A stretch of 64,000 bases of DNA from Altererythrobacter sp. KTW20L (GCF_023501975.1 NZ_JAMFLH010000014.1:1-64000); one strand, 5' to 3'; counted from the first letter of the stretch, positions 1-9,188 are shown. Notes: generated from the letters alone by a model not told the origin. Numbers and translations are program-made.

Positions 1-2
1 TG

Positions 3-137
3 CGGGGGATGATGTCTACGCTTGATCCAAGTGAAAAGTGGGCGAATATGCGCACACCTGATGGTCACCGCGCCTTTGGATTGGCACGCTTTACGAGCTC
101 GCTCAAGAGAGACTTGGCTATGCTGATAAGGGGCTAA
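3..137 (+). CDS. 3' end of an upstream gene, or split helicase N-terminus (partial)
   Basis: An open frame enters from the left edge and ends at TAA 135-137, which overlaps the ATG of the next gene as TAATG. The last residues read ARFTSSLKRDLAMLIRG. It could be the natural C-terminus of an upstream, translationally coupled gene. The rival reading is that the helicase downstream originally began further upstream: its own frame is open back to about base 62 and reads RLWIGTLYELAQERLG, similar to an early superfamily-1 helicase motif. In that case a frameshift near base 60 separates the two pieces. The window edge prevents a decision. Confidence 0.35.
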   Translation, partial: RGMMSTLDPSEKWANMRTPDGHRAFGLARFTSSLKRDLAMLIRG

Positions 138-1393
138 TGCCGCTTTCCCTCGACGGCCGGGATGGGCGTCAACTCCAGCGCATCATGATAAATGATGCTA
201 TTGATTCCATTCTACGAAATCCCACAATTGTGATTGAGGCTAGAAAACGTAATTCTTCGTTATTGAGAACCATGACGGATTTGGACTTGAGGGCCACTGT
301 GGTCGATGACGTCATGAATGAATTCGCATGTGTACTTGATGCAGATAACATTAGGAAAGGTACGACCGAGGGCGAATCATATTGTCGGGCACCGCGCGAG
401 CAGTGGCAAATGCAACTTGAGTCCGCAGAGGATGTTTCGTTGATATTGGAGATCCACGAGTGCTATCGAATTGCTCTGCGGGAGCAGAGCTTCCTGAGTA
501 TGGATCAGATGATCGCTGATTATAGTCGATACCTTAGCACTCATGAATGGTCACAGTTACGTGACAGGATTGGCTTCGATGTGATATTCGTCGACGAGTA
601 TCATTACTTCACGCGACTTGAGGCAATGACATTGCACAATCTGTTTAAAAGTCGCGCTTCGTTTCAGAAGAAGTGGCCGTTGATAATGGCCTATGACCTA
701 AAGCAGAGCGTCTCTGATGCAGGTCTTTCCGGTGGTGTGGAACGGTTTCGCAATCCAGGAGTAGGTGAAACAGTACCCGTTGATCTCAAACAAGTTTACC
801 GCGCCACTCCCGAGATTGCCCAGTTTTTGCAATCATTAGATGGTGCATTCCCAGCAATGGATCTGGAAGGTGAATTTCAGGCCTATGAGGCCCAGTCTTC
901 GCAAGACAGCGGCGAAATTCCAACGTGCATCGAATTCGAAACAGATGTTAGTCTCGTAAACGCCATTTTTGAACAGGCAGTTGAAGATGCTCGGCATCTT
1001 GAGGGTGGTGGTCGTGACGTTGCGGTGTTGTGCGCGTCTGAGAATCTTTTTGATCGATATAGGAAGGCTCCGCGCATTCTTGAGAAATGTGTACCAATGA
1101 CAACGCGGGAGGATCTCAGGCAACTGAGCTATGCGAAGCGCAAAGTGATTTTCAGTATGCCGGAATACGTTGCTGGTCTTCAATTTTCGTCGGTTTACAT
1201 AATACATTTAGATGAAGTCGATCTAAGCGAAGATAATTTGAGTGTGGGTGGGCGTCGTCGGTATGTCTCCCGCGTATATCTTGGTGCGAGCCGTGCTTCG
1301 AAGAAGCTGACCATTGCAACGAGTAAAGCTCGGGGTGGCTTAGGTTCTGTATTAAGCGGCGCCCTGGCTGACGGGACTTTACGAAAGATCTGA
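137..1393 (+). CDS. UvrD-like superfamily 1 helicase, lacking N-terminal Walker A part
   Basis: This 418-residue protein carries the later motifs of an SF1 DNA helicase but no Walker A loop. Visible are a motif II-like DVIFVDEYHYF near residue 150, a motif III-like IMAYDLKQS near 190, a motif IV-like LKQVYRATPEIAQF near 220, a motif V-like segment ending in VYIIHLDEVDL near 355 and a motif VI-like RVYLGASRASKKLTI near 385. ATP hydrolysis would normally need the missing N-terminal P-loop, so the gene is either the second half of a split gene or a truncated remnant. The DNA is clearly richer in A+T than the genes that follow, which suggests transfer. Helicases of this kind occur in phage-defence loci, and a restriction-type gene lies 3 kb away, but the link is only inference. 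Confidence 0.6.
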   Translation: MPLSLDGRDGRQLQRIMINDAIDSILRNPTIVIEARKRNSSLLRTMTDLDLRATVVDDVMNEFACVLDADNIRKGTTEGESYCRAPREQWQMQLESAEDVSLILEIHECYRIALREQSFLSMDQMIADYSRYLSTHEWSQLRDRIGFDVIFVDEYHYFTRLEAMTLHNLFKSRASFQKKWPLIMAYDLKQSVSDAGLSGGVERFRNPGVGETVPVDLKQVYRATPEIAQFLQSLDGAFPAMDLEGEFQAYEAQSSQDSGEIPTCIEFETDVSLVNAIFEQAVEDARHLEGGGRDVAVLCASENLFDRYRKAPRILEKCVPMTTREDLRQLSYAKRKVIFSMPEYVAGLQFSSVYIIHLDEVDLSEDNLSVGGRRRYVSRVYLGASRASKKLTIATSKARGGLGSVLSGALADGTLRKI

Positions 1394-1413
1394 TTTTTAT
1401 AGGCCTAGGCACC

Positions 1414-2187
1414 TCACTCCCGCCACCGCTCCCCCAGCCCGTTCAACCGCCACCCCCGCTCGTCCTCCGGCGCCTTGGCCTCGCGCGCGGCCCATTGGTC
1501 TTGCAGCCATTGCGGGGGTTGGGGGCAGGTCCAGTTTTCCGCGCTGTCAGGGTCGTGCTCGTCCGGCAGGTCTTCGGCCAGGAGGGCGGCGGTCTGTTCC
1601 TCGCGGTGGCGGATGAGGTCTAGCTTGGCGTTGAGGCTTTCGAGCACCTGGGCATCCTGCTCGGCGGCCAGCAGCACCTGTTCGCGTTCCCATTCCTTGC
1701 GCCATTCGCGTTTCAGGCGGGCGAGGGTCTGGCGGTCCACCGCGCTCATGCCCCTGGCTCCATCGGCGGCAAAGCGTTTGGGGGCGCGGTTGCGCAGGAT
1801 GAACATCAGCAGCCGGTCATTATAGACCCGGCGCGTGCCGACCAGTTCGCCCTGGTGGAACACCTGCTCCTCCACGCCATTGAGCGCGCGGTCCATGGCC
1901 ACGTCCTCCAGCATCTGCACGCCGATATCGAGCGCGGCCTCCCACGCGGCGCGGAAGCTGGCGCCCTGCGGATGGCGGCGCAGGTCATAGACGCCGTATT
2001 CGCCCACGCCCATGCGGCGGCAGGCGGCGCGCACACTGCCGGTGCGGGCGAGCCAGGCGATGAATTCGCGCTGCCGTTCCGCGCTCCACCCGCCTTGCCG
2101 CATGCGGCGGCGGGGGACGGGCTCGAACTCGGGCAGGGTGGTGGCGGGGAGATTGGGCTGGTCGTCGTCGTCGGGCGTGGTGGTCAT
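1414..2187 (-). CDS. Hypothetical protein with helix-turn-helix-like N-terminus
   Basis: I do not recognise a named family for this 257-residue soluble protein. After a disordered acidic and proline-rich start, residues ~35-75 (WSAERQREFIAWLARTGSV, then AACRRMGVGEYGVYDLRR) look like the DNA-binding helix-turn-helix seen in small terminase-type or transposase-type proteins. The middle carries repeated Arg/Glu-rich helices likely to form a coiled coil (about residues 145-200), and the C-terminus is acidic. Base composition matches the chromosome, unlike the helicase to its left. It is transcribed away from the CHASE2 cyclase, with 93 bp between the two starts. No phage gene is nearby, so a terminase role is not supported. 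Confidence 0.6.
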   Translation of the reverse strand: MTTTPDDDDQPNLPATTLPEFEPVPRRRMRQGGWSAERQREFIAWLARTGSVRAACRRMGVGEYGVYDLRRHPQGASFRAAWEAALDIGVQMLEDVAMDRALNGVEEQVFHQGELVGTRRVYNDRLLMFILRNRAPKRFAADGARGMSAVDRQTLARLKREWRKEWEREQVLLAAEQDAQVLESLNAKLDLIRHREEQTAALLAEDLPDEHDPDSAENWTCPQPPQWLQDQWAAREAKAPEDERGWRLNGLGERWRE

Positions 2188-2280
2188 GGGGAAGGGCTTT
2201 TGCGGGGAGGGGGGAGAGGGCCATGGAGCGGCTTGCGGGCTGTAGGAAAGGGGTTAGGCTAGGCCGGAGGAGGGGAGCAC

Positions 2281-4479
2281 ATGGAGCGGTGGATCAGGAT
2301 CGGGCCGGGTTTGGCCGTGCTGGCGCTGCTGGTGCTGTTGCAGTGGCTCGATCCCGCGCCGATGGAGCGGCTGCGGCTGCAGGTGTTCGACATGTTCCAG
2401 GTGGCTGCTCCCCGTAGTGCCGAGGGGGATGGCGGCGTGGTCGTGGTCGATATCGACGAGGCCTCGATCGCCGAGCTCGGCCAGTGGCCCTGGCCCCGCA
2501 CCGACCTGGCTACCCTGACCCGCCGGTTGGGGGAGGCGGGCGCCGCCGTGGTGGCCTTCGACGTGGTGTTTTCGGAGGAAGACCGCACCTCGCCCGATGC
2601 GCTCGCCCGGCGGCAGGCCGACCCCGCCGTGCGCGCCGCGCTGGAGGCCCTGCCCGGCCACGATGCCCTGCTGGCCGAGGCCTTTGCCGCCGTGCCCGTG
2701 GTGACCGCCACCTTCCTCGACCGCCGCCCGATGGGCCGCGCTTTCGAGCCCAAGGTGGGGTGGACGGTGCAGGGCTCTTTACCGGTGGCGCATCTGGAGG
2801 CCTATCAGGGCGCGCTCCAGCCGCTGCCAGTGCTTGAGGCGGCGGCGGCGGGCAACGGCTTTGTCAGCCTGGAGGGGGATGGCGACAGGATCGTGCGCCG
2901 CGTGCCGCTGGTGGCGCTGCATCGCGGCGTGCCGATCCCCTCGCTCGGGCTGGAGGCACTGCGCTTGGCCTTGGATGCAGACTCGCCCGTGCTGCTGGCG
3001 AGCGACGGCAGCGGGCAGGCGACCACGCGCGATGCGGCGGCCGTGGCCGTGCGGCTGGCGGGGCGCGAGATTCCGGTGACGGACGCGGGCGAGATGTGGG
3101 TCCACTTTGCCGCCAGCAACCCCGCGCCGCTATCCGCCGCGCCGATCGTGACGGGCGCGCTGTCCGATGCCGAGCTGGCGCGTCGGGTGGGCGGGGCCGT
3201 GGTGTTTGTTGGCGGGAGCGCGGCGGGCTTGCAGGACCTTGTCTCTACGCCGCTCAGCCCGCTCACCGCCGGGGTGAATGTCCATGCCGAGGCGGCGCGG
3301 CAGGTGCTGGCGGGGCACTTCCTCCAGCGGCCGGACTGGGCGGGCGGGCTGGAGCTGGTGCTGACGTTGCTGCTGGGGCTGACGCTGGCGCTGGTCACGC
3401 CGAGGCTTGGCGCGCTGTGGGGCGCGGTGGCGGCGCTGGCGGGGATTGCTGGCGTGGCGGGGGCGAGCTGGCTGGCCTTTACGCAAGCGCGCCTGCTGCT
3501 CGATCCGACATGGCCGATGGTGGCCGTGGCGCTGGTCTATGCCGTGCAGACGGTCAGCGCCTATTACCGCGAGGAGCGGCAGCGCAGCTATATCCGCAGC
3601 GCCTTCGACCGATACCTCTCGCCCGAACTGGTGCGGCAGATCGCGGCGGACCCCGGCAAGCTGGAGCTGGGCGGGGAGGAGCGCGACATGACCGTGCTGA
3701 TGGCCGATATCCGGGGCTTCAGCCGCATATCGGAGCGCCTGTCCCCGCGCCAGGTGATCGACTTCCTCATCACCTTCCTCACCCCGATGAGCGAGATACT
3801 CCTCGCCCGCCGCGCCACGCTCGACAAGTATATCGGCGATGCCGTGCTGGCCTTCTGGAACGCGCCATTGGACGATCCCGACCACCACGCCCAGGCCGCC
3901 CGCGCCGCGCTGGAGATGGTGGCGCGCACCGGGGAGCTCAACCGCACGATGCCCGGCACCCCCGGCGTCACCTGGCCGGGCGAGGTGACCATCGGGATCG
4001 GCCTCAATTCCGGGCTGTGCTGCGTGGGCAACATGGGCTCGCGCCAGCGCCTGTCCTATACTCTGATCGGCGACACGGTGAACATGGCGAGCCGGCTGGA
4101 GGGGCTGACCAAGCAATATGGCGTGAGCATTGTCACCGGCAGCGCGCTGGCGGCCGAGCTGAGCCACTTCGCCCTGATCGAGCTTGACCGCGTGCAGGTG
4201 GTGGGCCGCGACGCGCCCGAGACGATCCACGCCCTGCTGGGTGACGAGACCCTGGCCGCCACCCCGCAGTTCCACGCGCTCGCCGAGACCCACGCCATGT
4301 TCCTGGCCGCAACCCGCGCGCAGGACTGGCAGGCGGCAGAGGCGGCGCTGGCCTCGGCCGACTACGATGCACTCGGCCTCGCCCCCTTGCAGGACATCAT
4401 GCGCGCCCGCGTGGCCAGCCTGCGCGCCAATCCGCCGGGGGCGGGGTGGGACGGGGTGTTCCGGGCGAGTGAGAAGTGA
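2281..4479 (+). CDS. CHASE2 domain adenylate/guanylate cyclase
   Basis: A 732-residue membrane sensor that should make a cyclic nucleotide. A single membrane helix lies at residues ~8-24, followed by an extracytoplasmic CHASE2 domain (VVVVDIDEASIAELGQWPWP begins it) to about residue 345, then a block of hydrophobic helices (~360-425). The C-terminal class III cyclase domain starts near residue 465: MADIRGF near 475 and KYIGDAVLAFWNAP near 517 supply the two metal-binding aspartates, and LIGDTVNMASRLEGL is the later conserved segment. The start is supported by a strong GGAGGAGGGGAG ribosome site. Substrate choice (ATP or GTP) cannot be read with certainty. CHASE2 proteins often neighbour FecR proteins, and one lies at 8.3-9.2 kb on the other strand. 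Confidence 0.92.
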   Translation: MERWIRIGPGLAVLALLVLLQWLDPAPMERLRLQVFDMFQVAAPRSAEGDGGVVVVDIDEASIAELGQWPWPRTDLATLTRRLGEAGAAVVAFDVVFSEEDRTSPDALARRQADPAVRAALEALPGHDALLAEAFAAVPVVTATFLDRRPMGRAFEPKVGWTVQGSLPVAHLEAYQGALQPLPVLEAAAAGNGFVSLEGDGDRIVRRVPLVALHRGVPIPSLGLEALRLALDADSPVLLASDGSGQATTRDAAAVAVRLAGREIPVTDAGEMWVHFAASNPAPLSAAPIVTGALSDAELARRVGGAVVFVGGSAAGLQDLVSTPLSPLTAGVNVHAEAARQVLAGHFLQRPDWAGGLELVLTLLLGLTLALVTPRLGALWGAVAALAGIAGVAGASWLAFTQARLLLDPTWPMVAVALVYAVQTVSAYYREERQRSYIRSAFDRYLSPELVRQIAADPGKLELGGEERDMTVLMADIRGFSRISERLSPRQVIDFLITFLTPMSEILLARRATLDKYIGDAVLAFWNAPLDDPDHHAQAARAALEMVARTGELNRTMPGTPGVTWPGEVTIGIGLNSGLCCVGNMGSRQRLSYTLIGDTVNMASRLEGLTKQYGVSIVTGSALAAELSHFALIELDRVQVVGRDAPETIHALLGDETLAATPQFHALAETHAMFLAATRAQDWQAAEAALASADYDALGLAPLQDIMRARVASLRANPPGAGWDGVFRASEK

Positions 4480-4486
4480 CGGGGCG

Positions 4487-7400
4487 TCAGGCCGACCCCG
4501 CCCGTTCCTGGTTCAGGCGGAACAGGCGGGCGAGTATCTCGTCATCGGTCAACAGGCCTGCGCGCCAGTCGTCACCCCAGCCGTATGCCTCGGCCACGGC
4601 CTCGTCCAAGGCCTTGTGCGCGTTGTCCAGCCATGCGGGGCGCGCGTTGTAGAGGTTGGTGAGAGTGCGCTTGGCCAGTTCCCTGGCCGCTGCCTCGTCC
4701 TTCGGCAGCACGCGGTCCGGGTATCCGGGCACCACTTCGGGCACCCGCACCACCAGGTCCGCCGGATTGAGCCAGTTCTCGCGCAATTCGTTCAATCGCG
4801 CGGCGGCGGCGGCGATGGCTTGCGCGCGAGGATCGGCGGCATAGTCTGCGGCGGGAATGTTTGGCGTCAGGCCTTCGGGGAAGGGGAAGGTTTCGAAGGT
4901 GGTGGACGGGGTATAGCGCGGATCATTGCCCACGCCGAGGAAAGTGCCCATGCGGAGTGACCACAGTTCGTGGAAGCGCGAGTGGAGCACGCCGAAGGTG
5001 GTGTCGTCGTCGCGGGCTATAACAACAAGCTGACAGTCGGGTAAAACTGCGCTGTCTAGCAAAGCAAATAGACGATGCTTCGCAACTCTTGGAGTTACAA
5101 TATATCGAGAAAGTGAGGCTAGCGCCCTCCTCATACCGGGTCGGGCCTCGCCGTGAATCCACCAATTGTTGCGATGGTTAGCCCTGCGTACGTTCTCTCG
5201 CATAGGTCGAACCAGTGCGTGCACGATTTCGAACGGCTGCTCGTACAGCATGGCGTCGTCCTTCGACATTTCGGTGCCAAAGTCGATTATCCATTTCCCA
5301 CTCGCCCTCCGAGTGACATCCATCCCGTTCATCCACAAGCGAAGGACATCCCTGTTTGGCTTTCCGTTAGGGTTTCCTCTGCTCACCAAAAGATCGCGAG
5401 CAAGCTCGCCAGAAAGGTCAAATGGTCCGTTCTTTTGGTCGCCAATGAAGGCTTGCCCAGAATTTGATCTCAAAGGCACCGCTGACGAAAGGTCGAACGA
5501 ATCGTTGTTGGAAGTAAGGTCAGCGAGAGTTCGCGTGACGATATTTCCGTTGAGCCGGCTAGACCTATTGCCGACAAGGCTAAAGCACACGAGCGAGACT
5601 CTCACCGCCGCACCGTCGACTGTCCAGCCCTCATCGCTCCATGCTTCAAATATTTGGCCAAGTTCGACCACTTCTCTAAGCACGATACGATTTGCTCCGC
5701 CTCGGACCGAGTTCGTCGCAACAAAGCCAGCTCATTCCAATTTGCGCGCCACGATCCTGTCCCAAGCAGCAGCAAACCAAAAGCAAACCAAATCAGCTCC
5801 GCCGGGCACTTGGGGCCACGCCTTGCGCAGGGCGTGGGTATAATCCTCGCCCAGCTCGGCAATCATCTTCTTGTCGCCAAGAAACGGCGGGTTGCCCACC
5901 ACCACGTCAGCATCGGGCCACTTTGCGCGACGCGGGCCTGAATTAACTTCCGCCCCCTCTTCCCCGTCACCCCGGGCTTGACCCGGGGTCCCGCTGTTGT
6001 CTTCGCCGCCTGAAGCAGCGGGACCCCGGCTCGGGGGCCGGGGTGACGAAGTAGGGGGGGCCCAATCCAGCACGGCATCGCGGCATTCAATCGTATCGAG
6101 GTTCCGCAGGATCGGGTTCTTCGCCGCATCAAAGCCGTTGCGCTTCATCCACTGGATTTCACCGATCCACACGGAGACCCGCGCCAGTTCGGCGGCATAG
6201 GGGTTCAATTCGATTCCCAGCACGCTCTCCGGGCCAACTCTCGGGAAGCCGCGCGGCAGGCCCAGCGCTTCGGCATCCAGATTGGCGCGATGTTCGATGT
6301 CCTTCAGCGCCTTCAGCGCCACATAAAGGAAATTGCCCGAACCGCAGGCGGGATCGAGCACGCGGAAGTTCACCAGCCGTTCGATAAAGGCCAGGTGGAT
6401 GGCGCCGGCATCGGCCAGCAGCTTTTCGCCCTTGCGCTTTTCGGCAGGGGACAGCAGCCGTTCCGCCGTGCGGCGCGGCATGGCATCGACCAGCGCGGTC
6501 ATTTTCCCCAGCGCTTCGGCCCATTCGGCCTCCAGCGGGTCGATAATCACCGGCTGCACGATCATCATGATCTTTTCGCGGTCGGTATAGTGCGCGCCAA
6601 GCTGGCTGCGCTTGGCCGGGTCCAGCCCGCGTTCGAACAGGGTGCCAAGGATGGATGGATCGATCTGCGACCAGTCACGCTGGGCGGCGCGGTGCAGGTC
6701 TTCCACGTCCTGCCGCGAAACGGGCAGGGCGTGATCATCGGCAAACAGGCCGCCGTTGAACCAGTCAATCCGCTGGAACCCCACCTTGCCGCCCTGTTGC
6801 GCCATCGCGCCGAACAGCGTTCCGGCATGTTCGGCGAAGCTGTCAGGATCGGTCCGGCACAGGTCCAGCATTCGGGTAAACAGGTTATCGGGCAGCAGGC
6901 CGGTGTCTTCGGCAAACATGCAGAACACCAGCAGGTTGACGAAGTGCGCCACGCGGTGCGCTTCGTGCCCGCGATCGCGCAGGCGCTGGGCAATCCCAGC
7001 AAATTCGCGGGCGGTTTCCTCGGTCAGCGCGGCGCGGGTCTTGCTGGGCTTGAAGTGTTCGGGATCGGTGAAGGCGCGCTTCAGCTGTTCGCGGACATTG
7101 CCATCCAGCAGGTCTTCCAGCGTGTATTCGTGCACCTCGTGGACGGTGTTGGTCCAGTTGGTGTGGATCACGATGCGATCCATGTCGGACACGATCAGCA
7201 GCGGCGGACTGTCCAGCGCCACGCTGTATTGCTGCAACTGGGCATAGGCCTTGTTCAGATCCTTGCCCTGGCCCTTGTACTCCCAGGCGAAGCATTCCTT
7301 GCGCCAGACATCTGCCCAGCCTTCGCCGCCGGTGGTCTTGCTGGCGCCCTTTTCAAAGGCGAACCATTCGCCCTTGGGATCGGCGGTGATCGGATCGAGC

Positions 7401-7501
7401 AGGCCGAGCAGGGCGCAAAGATCGTTGAAGTGGCTGTGCGAGCCGGACCGTTCCTTCTGGTCGGCTGCGCGCCACTTGGCGATGAAATCCTGTGGCGTCA
7501 T
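4487..7501 (-). pseudogene. MmeI-like type IIL restriction-methylation gene interrupted by one TGA
   Basis: Read through, this frame gives about 1,003 residues, the size of MmeI-type enzymes that cut and methylate DNA in one chain. Order: N-terminal nuclease with D64-x9-E74-x-K76, a helical linker, the methyltransferase with DPACGSGNFLY (motif I) and NPPFLG near residue 537 (motif IV), then the target-recognition and C-terminal helical domains. A TGA at 5732-5734 stops translation after 589 residues (ending ARKLE). The same frame continues at once with AGFVATNSVRGGANR, a conserved stretch of this family, so a single CGA-to-TGA change is the simplest cause. A GTG at 5681-5683 could start the downstream 398-residue half. 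The upstream product keeps both catalytic centres but lacks target recognition. Start ATG at 7501 (MTPQDFIAKW). About 5020-5800 is A+T-richer than the rest. Confidence 0.85.
5966..6047. repeat. Palindromic repeat inserted in frame in the MmeI-like gene
   Basis: Two arms of about 31 bases (5966-5996 and 6016-6047) form a long imperfect inverted repeat; the outer GTCACCCCGG/CCGGGGTGAC and inner CCGGGGTCCCGCTG/CAGCGGGACCCCGG blocks pair exactly. The element is open in the gene's frame and adds a low-complexity Pro/Gly/Ser stretch at about residues 484-525, just before NPPF. G+C-rich palindromic elements of this style are widespread in alphaproteobacterial genomes. Confidence 0.8.
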
Positions 7502-7549
7502 GCGCTCTACTTTGCAGCGCGCCGTCCTGCATCGCAAGCCATGCCTGCC

Positions 7550-8179
7550 CTAATCCCCCGCCAGCTTGGCCATGATCCGCAGCGCGTTATCCTCTGCCTG
7601 CTTTTCCAGTCCGGTGTAGCCCAGCACATAGGTGCGGGCGAAGCGGTCCACGCCCAGTTCCTGGTATTGCACCACGTGGGTCAGTTCATGCGCCCACAGT
7701 CGCAGGTCGCGGGTGCCGCGGACGGAGGAGAACACGATCACGTCCTCCAGCACCACGGCCCCTTCGGTAAGGTACCAGGTGGTGAGCACCGTGCCGAGGT
7801 TCATGCTGCCGGTGGCGGGTTTCCACCGCACGTGGTCGAAATCGATCGAGGTGAAGTGCGGTTCGAGCTGCTCGCGGATATCGTCGGGAATGGGCAGGGT
7901 GCGTTCGGTGCGGGCCTGGTTGCGCGACAGGCGGATGGTGTGGGCCAGGGCTGCTCCGCCAAGCTCGCGGGCGACATTGTCGGTGGCGCTGCGCACCTGC
8001 CGGTCGGTCTGCCGGGCGATGGCGCGGGCGTCACGTTCAAGGTCGTAGGTGCGCAGCATGGCGGCGGGCGAATGACCGGTAAGGTGCAGAGCCGCCAGCG
8101 CGACTCCCGCCAGCAGGCACAGGACCAGCAGGGCGTAGGCCAAGCGGCGCGGCCAGCGGCTTTTGCGCTTTGCAGTCAT
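7550..8179 (-). CDS. DUF4157-like (eCIS core) membrane-anchored zinc protease-like protein
   Basis: A 209-residue protein with a positively charged start and one membrane helix (about residues 11-30), so the rest probably faces the periplasm. The C-terminal half contains HELTHVVQYQELG, an HExxH zinc-metalloprotease motif of the kind found in DUF4157 ('eCIS core') proteins, preceded by VIVFSSVRG and followed by helices. Family members linked to contractile injection systems carry toxin domains; here no toxin domain and no tail or sheath genes are present, so this is a stand-alone member of unknown substrate. It lies between the FecR gene and the broken restriction gene on the same strand, 48 bp upstream of the latter. 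Confidence 0.75.
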   Translation of the reverse strand: MTAKRKSRWPRRLAYALLVLCLLAGVALAALHLTGHSPAAMLRTYDLERDARAIARQTDRQVRSATDNVARELGGAALAHTIRLSRNQARTERTLPIPDDIREQLEPHFTSIDFDHVRWKPATGSMNLGTVLTTWYLTEGAVVLEDVIVFSSVRGTRDLRLWAHELTHVVQYQELGVDRFARTYVLGYTGLEKQAEDNALRIMAKLAGD

Positions 8180-8264
8180 GGGGCGGGGATCAGTTCAGGA
8201 CGGGCGGGGTTGGCAGGTGGCATGGCGGATCAATGCCCCAGCGGGCGAAGGGTTCTCGTGGAAC

Positions 8265-9185
8265 CTATGGTCCCTGGTTGGGCGAAGGCGGTGCGGTGGG
8301 GCTGGTGCCCGGACCCTGCGCGCCGGTTGGGCCCGGATCGTCGTTGTCATCATCACCGCCGGACAGCAGCACGGCTGCGCCCACCACGGCCGCCGCGCCC
8401 ACGGCCACGGGGATCAGCGTGTTGAGGAACCCGTCACCGCCGCGCGCATCGGCCACGGCGGGCATGACCCGCGCCTGCACGCGGGCAAGCCCCGCATCGC
8501 TGATCTGGAACGGCCCTTGCGGCGGCGCTCCGTTGCGGGGGATGAAGGCGGCAAGGCCCGGCCGGTCGAGCACCACGGTGACGCCGGCGGCGGTGACCGT
8601 GGCGAGGCCGGGGGTGAGGCCGCCCGCGGTATTCTCGCCCGGGCCGCGCAGGACCACCAGCGTTGCCTCGTCCCGGTCGATGCCGCCGCGTTCGACGGCC
8701 GGTTCGTCCCGCGCAATGCCACGGGCGCGTTCGCCCACCAGCATGTCGAGCGCGGTGCCGCGGATGCCGATGCGGCCCGAAGGCATGGTGATCTCCGCCG
8801 TGTCGGCCGCATTGCTGCGCCCCGAAAAGAACCGCAGCGCGCCCTGGGTGATCGTGGCGAACAGCGAGCGGCCCTCGTTCGGATCATAGACGAAGCGGTC
8901 GATGGTGAGGCGCGAGCGGGCGCCCATGCCGAAGGTCGAACGGTCGAGCAGGAGGATCTGCAGCTGCGAATCCCGCCCGGTCTCGATCCGGTCACCCCAG
9001 GCGATGCGCTGGCGGCGCTCGATCTGGCGCGGCTGGGCCGTGGGGCCGGCGCCAAGCCGGACCTGCCCCACCACGCTGGCGGCATTGCCCACCTCGACCC
9101 GTTCCTGCGCATGGGCGGGGGCGGCCAGGGCAGCGAGCGCGGTGCCGAGGGCCAGCAGGGCGAGCGGGCGCGGGGTGCGGATCAT
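8265..9185 (-). CDS. FecR domain protein with C-terminal membrane helix and Gly/Pro tail
   Basis: A 306-residue exported protein. A signal peptide ends at AHAQ (about residue 27). Residues ~55-160 form the FecR domain: WGDRIETGRDSQLQILLLD, then an F-x-x-x-QGALRFFSG segment and TPSGRIGIRGT-like ITMPSGRIGIRGT, the usual family signature. Near the C-terminus is a hydrophobic stretch (LIPVAVGAAAVVGAAVLL) followed by an Asp- and Gly/Pro-rich tail. No FecI sigma factor is near, so this is not an iron-citrate type regulator; such solitary FecR proteins are often paired with CHASE2 or TPR proteins. It starts 3 bp after the stop of the small secreted protein, so the two form an operon. Confidence 0.85.
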   Translation of the reverse strand: MIRTPRPLALLALGTALAALAAPAHAQERVEVGNAASVVGQVRLGAGPTAQPRQIERRQRIAWGDRIETGRDSQLQILLLDRSTFGMGARSRLTIDRFVYDPNEGRSLFATITQGALRFFSGRSNAADTAEITMPSGRIGIRGTALDMLVGERARGIARDEPAVERGGIDRDEATLVVLRGPGENTAGGLTPGLATVTAAGVTVVLDRPGLAAFIPRNGAPPQGPFQISDAGLARVQARVMPAVADARGGDGFLNTLIPVAVGAAAVVGAAVLLSGGDDDNDDPGPTGAQGPGTSPTAPPSPNQGP

Positions 9186-9188
9186 GGC

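Noticed and set aside
1414-2187. Phage terminase small subunit or prophage edge
   Set aside because: Only the helix-turn-helix is similar; no other phage gene, integrase or attachment site is in reach.
5732-5734. TGA as selenocysteine or recoded codon
   Set aside because: No selenocysteine signal is apparent and the position is expected to be Arg in a DNA-modifying enzyme; a nonsense mutation is simpler.
7550-8179. Contractile injection system
   Set aside because: Only one DUF4157-like protein; no sheath, baseplate or spike genes.
6290-8425. A 711-codon plus-strand frame opposite the MmeI-like and DUF4157 genes
   Set aside because: It overlaps genes with clear motifs on the other strand and has low-complexity content.
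8265-9185. FecIR-type iron regulation of the nearby receptors
   Set aside because: No sigma factor gene near, and the receptors are 13 kb away in a copper context.
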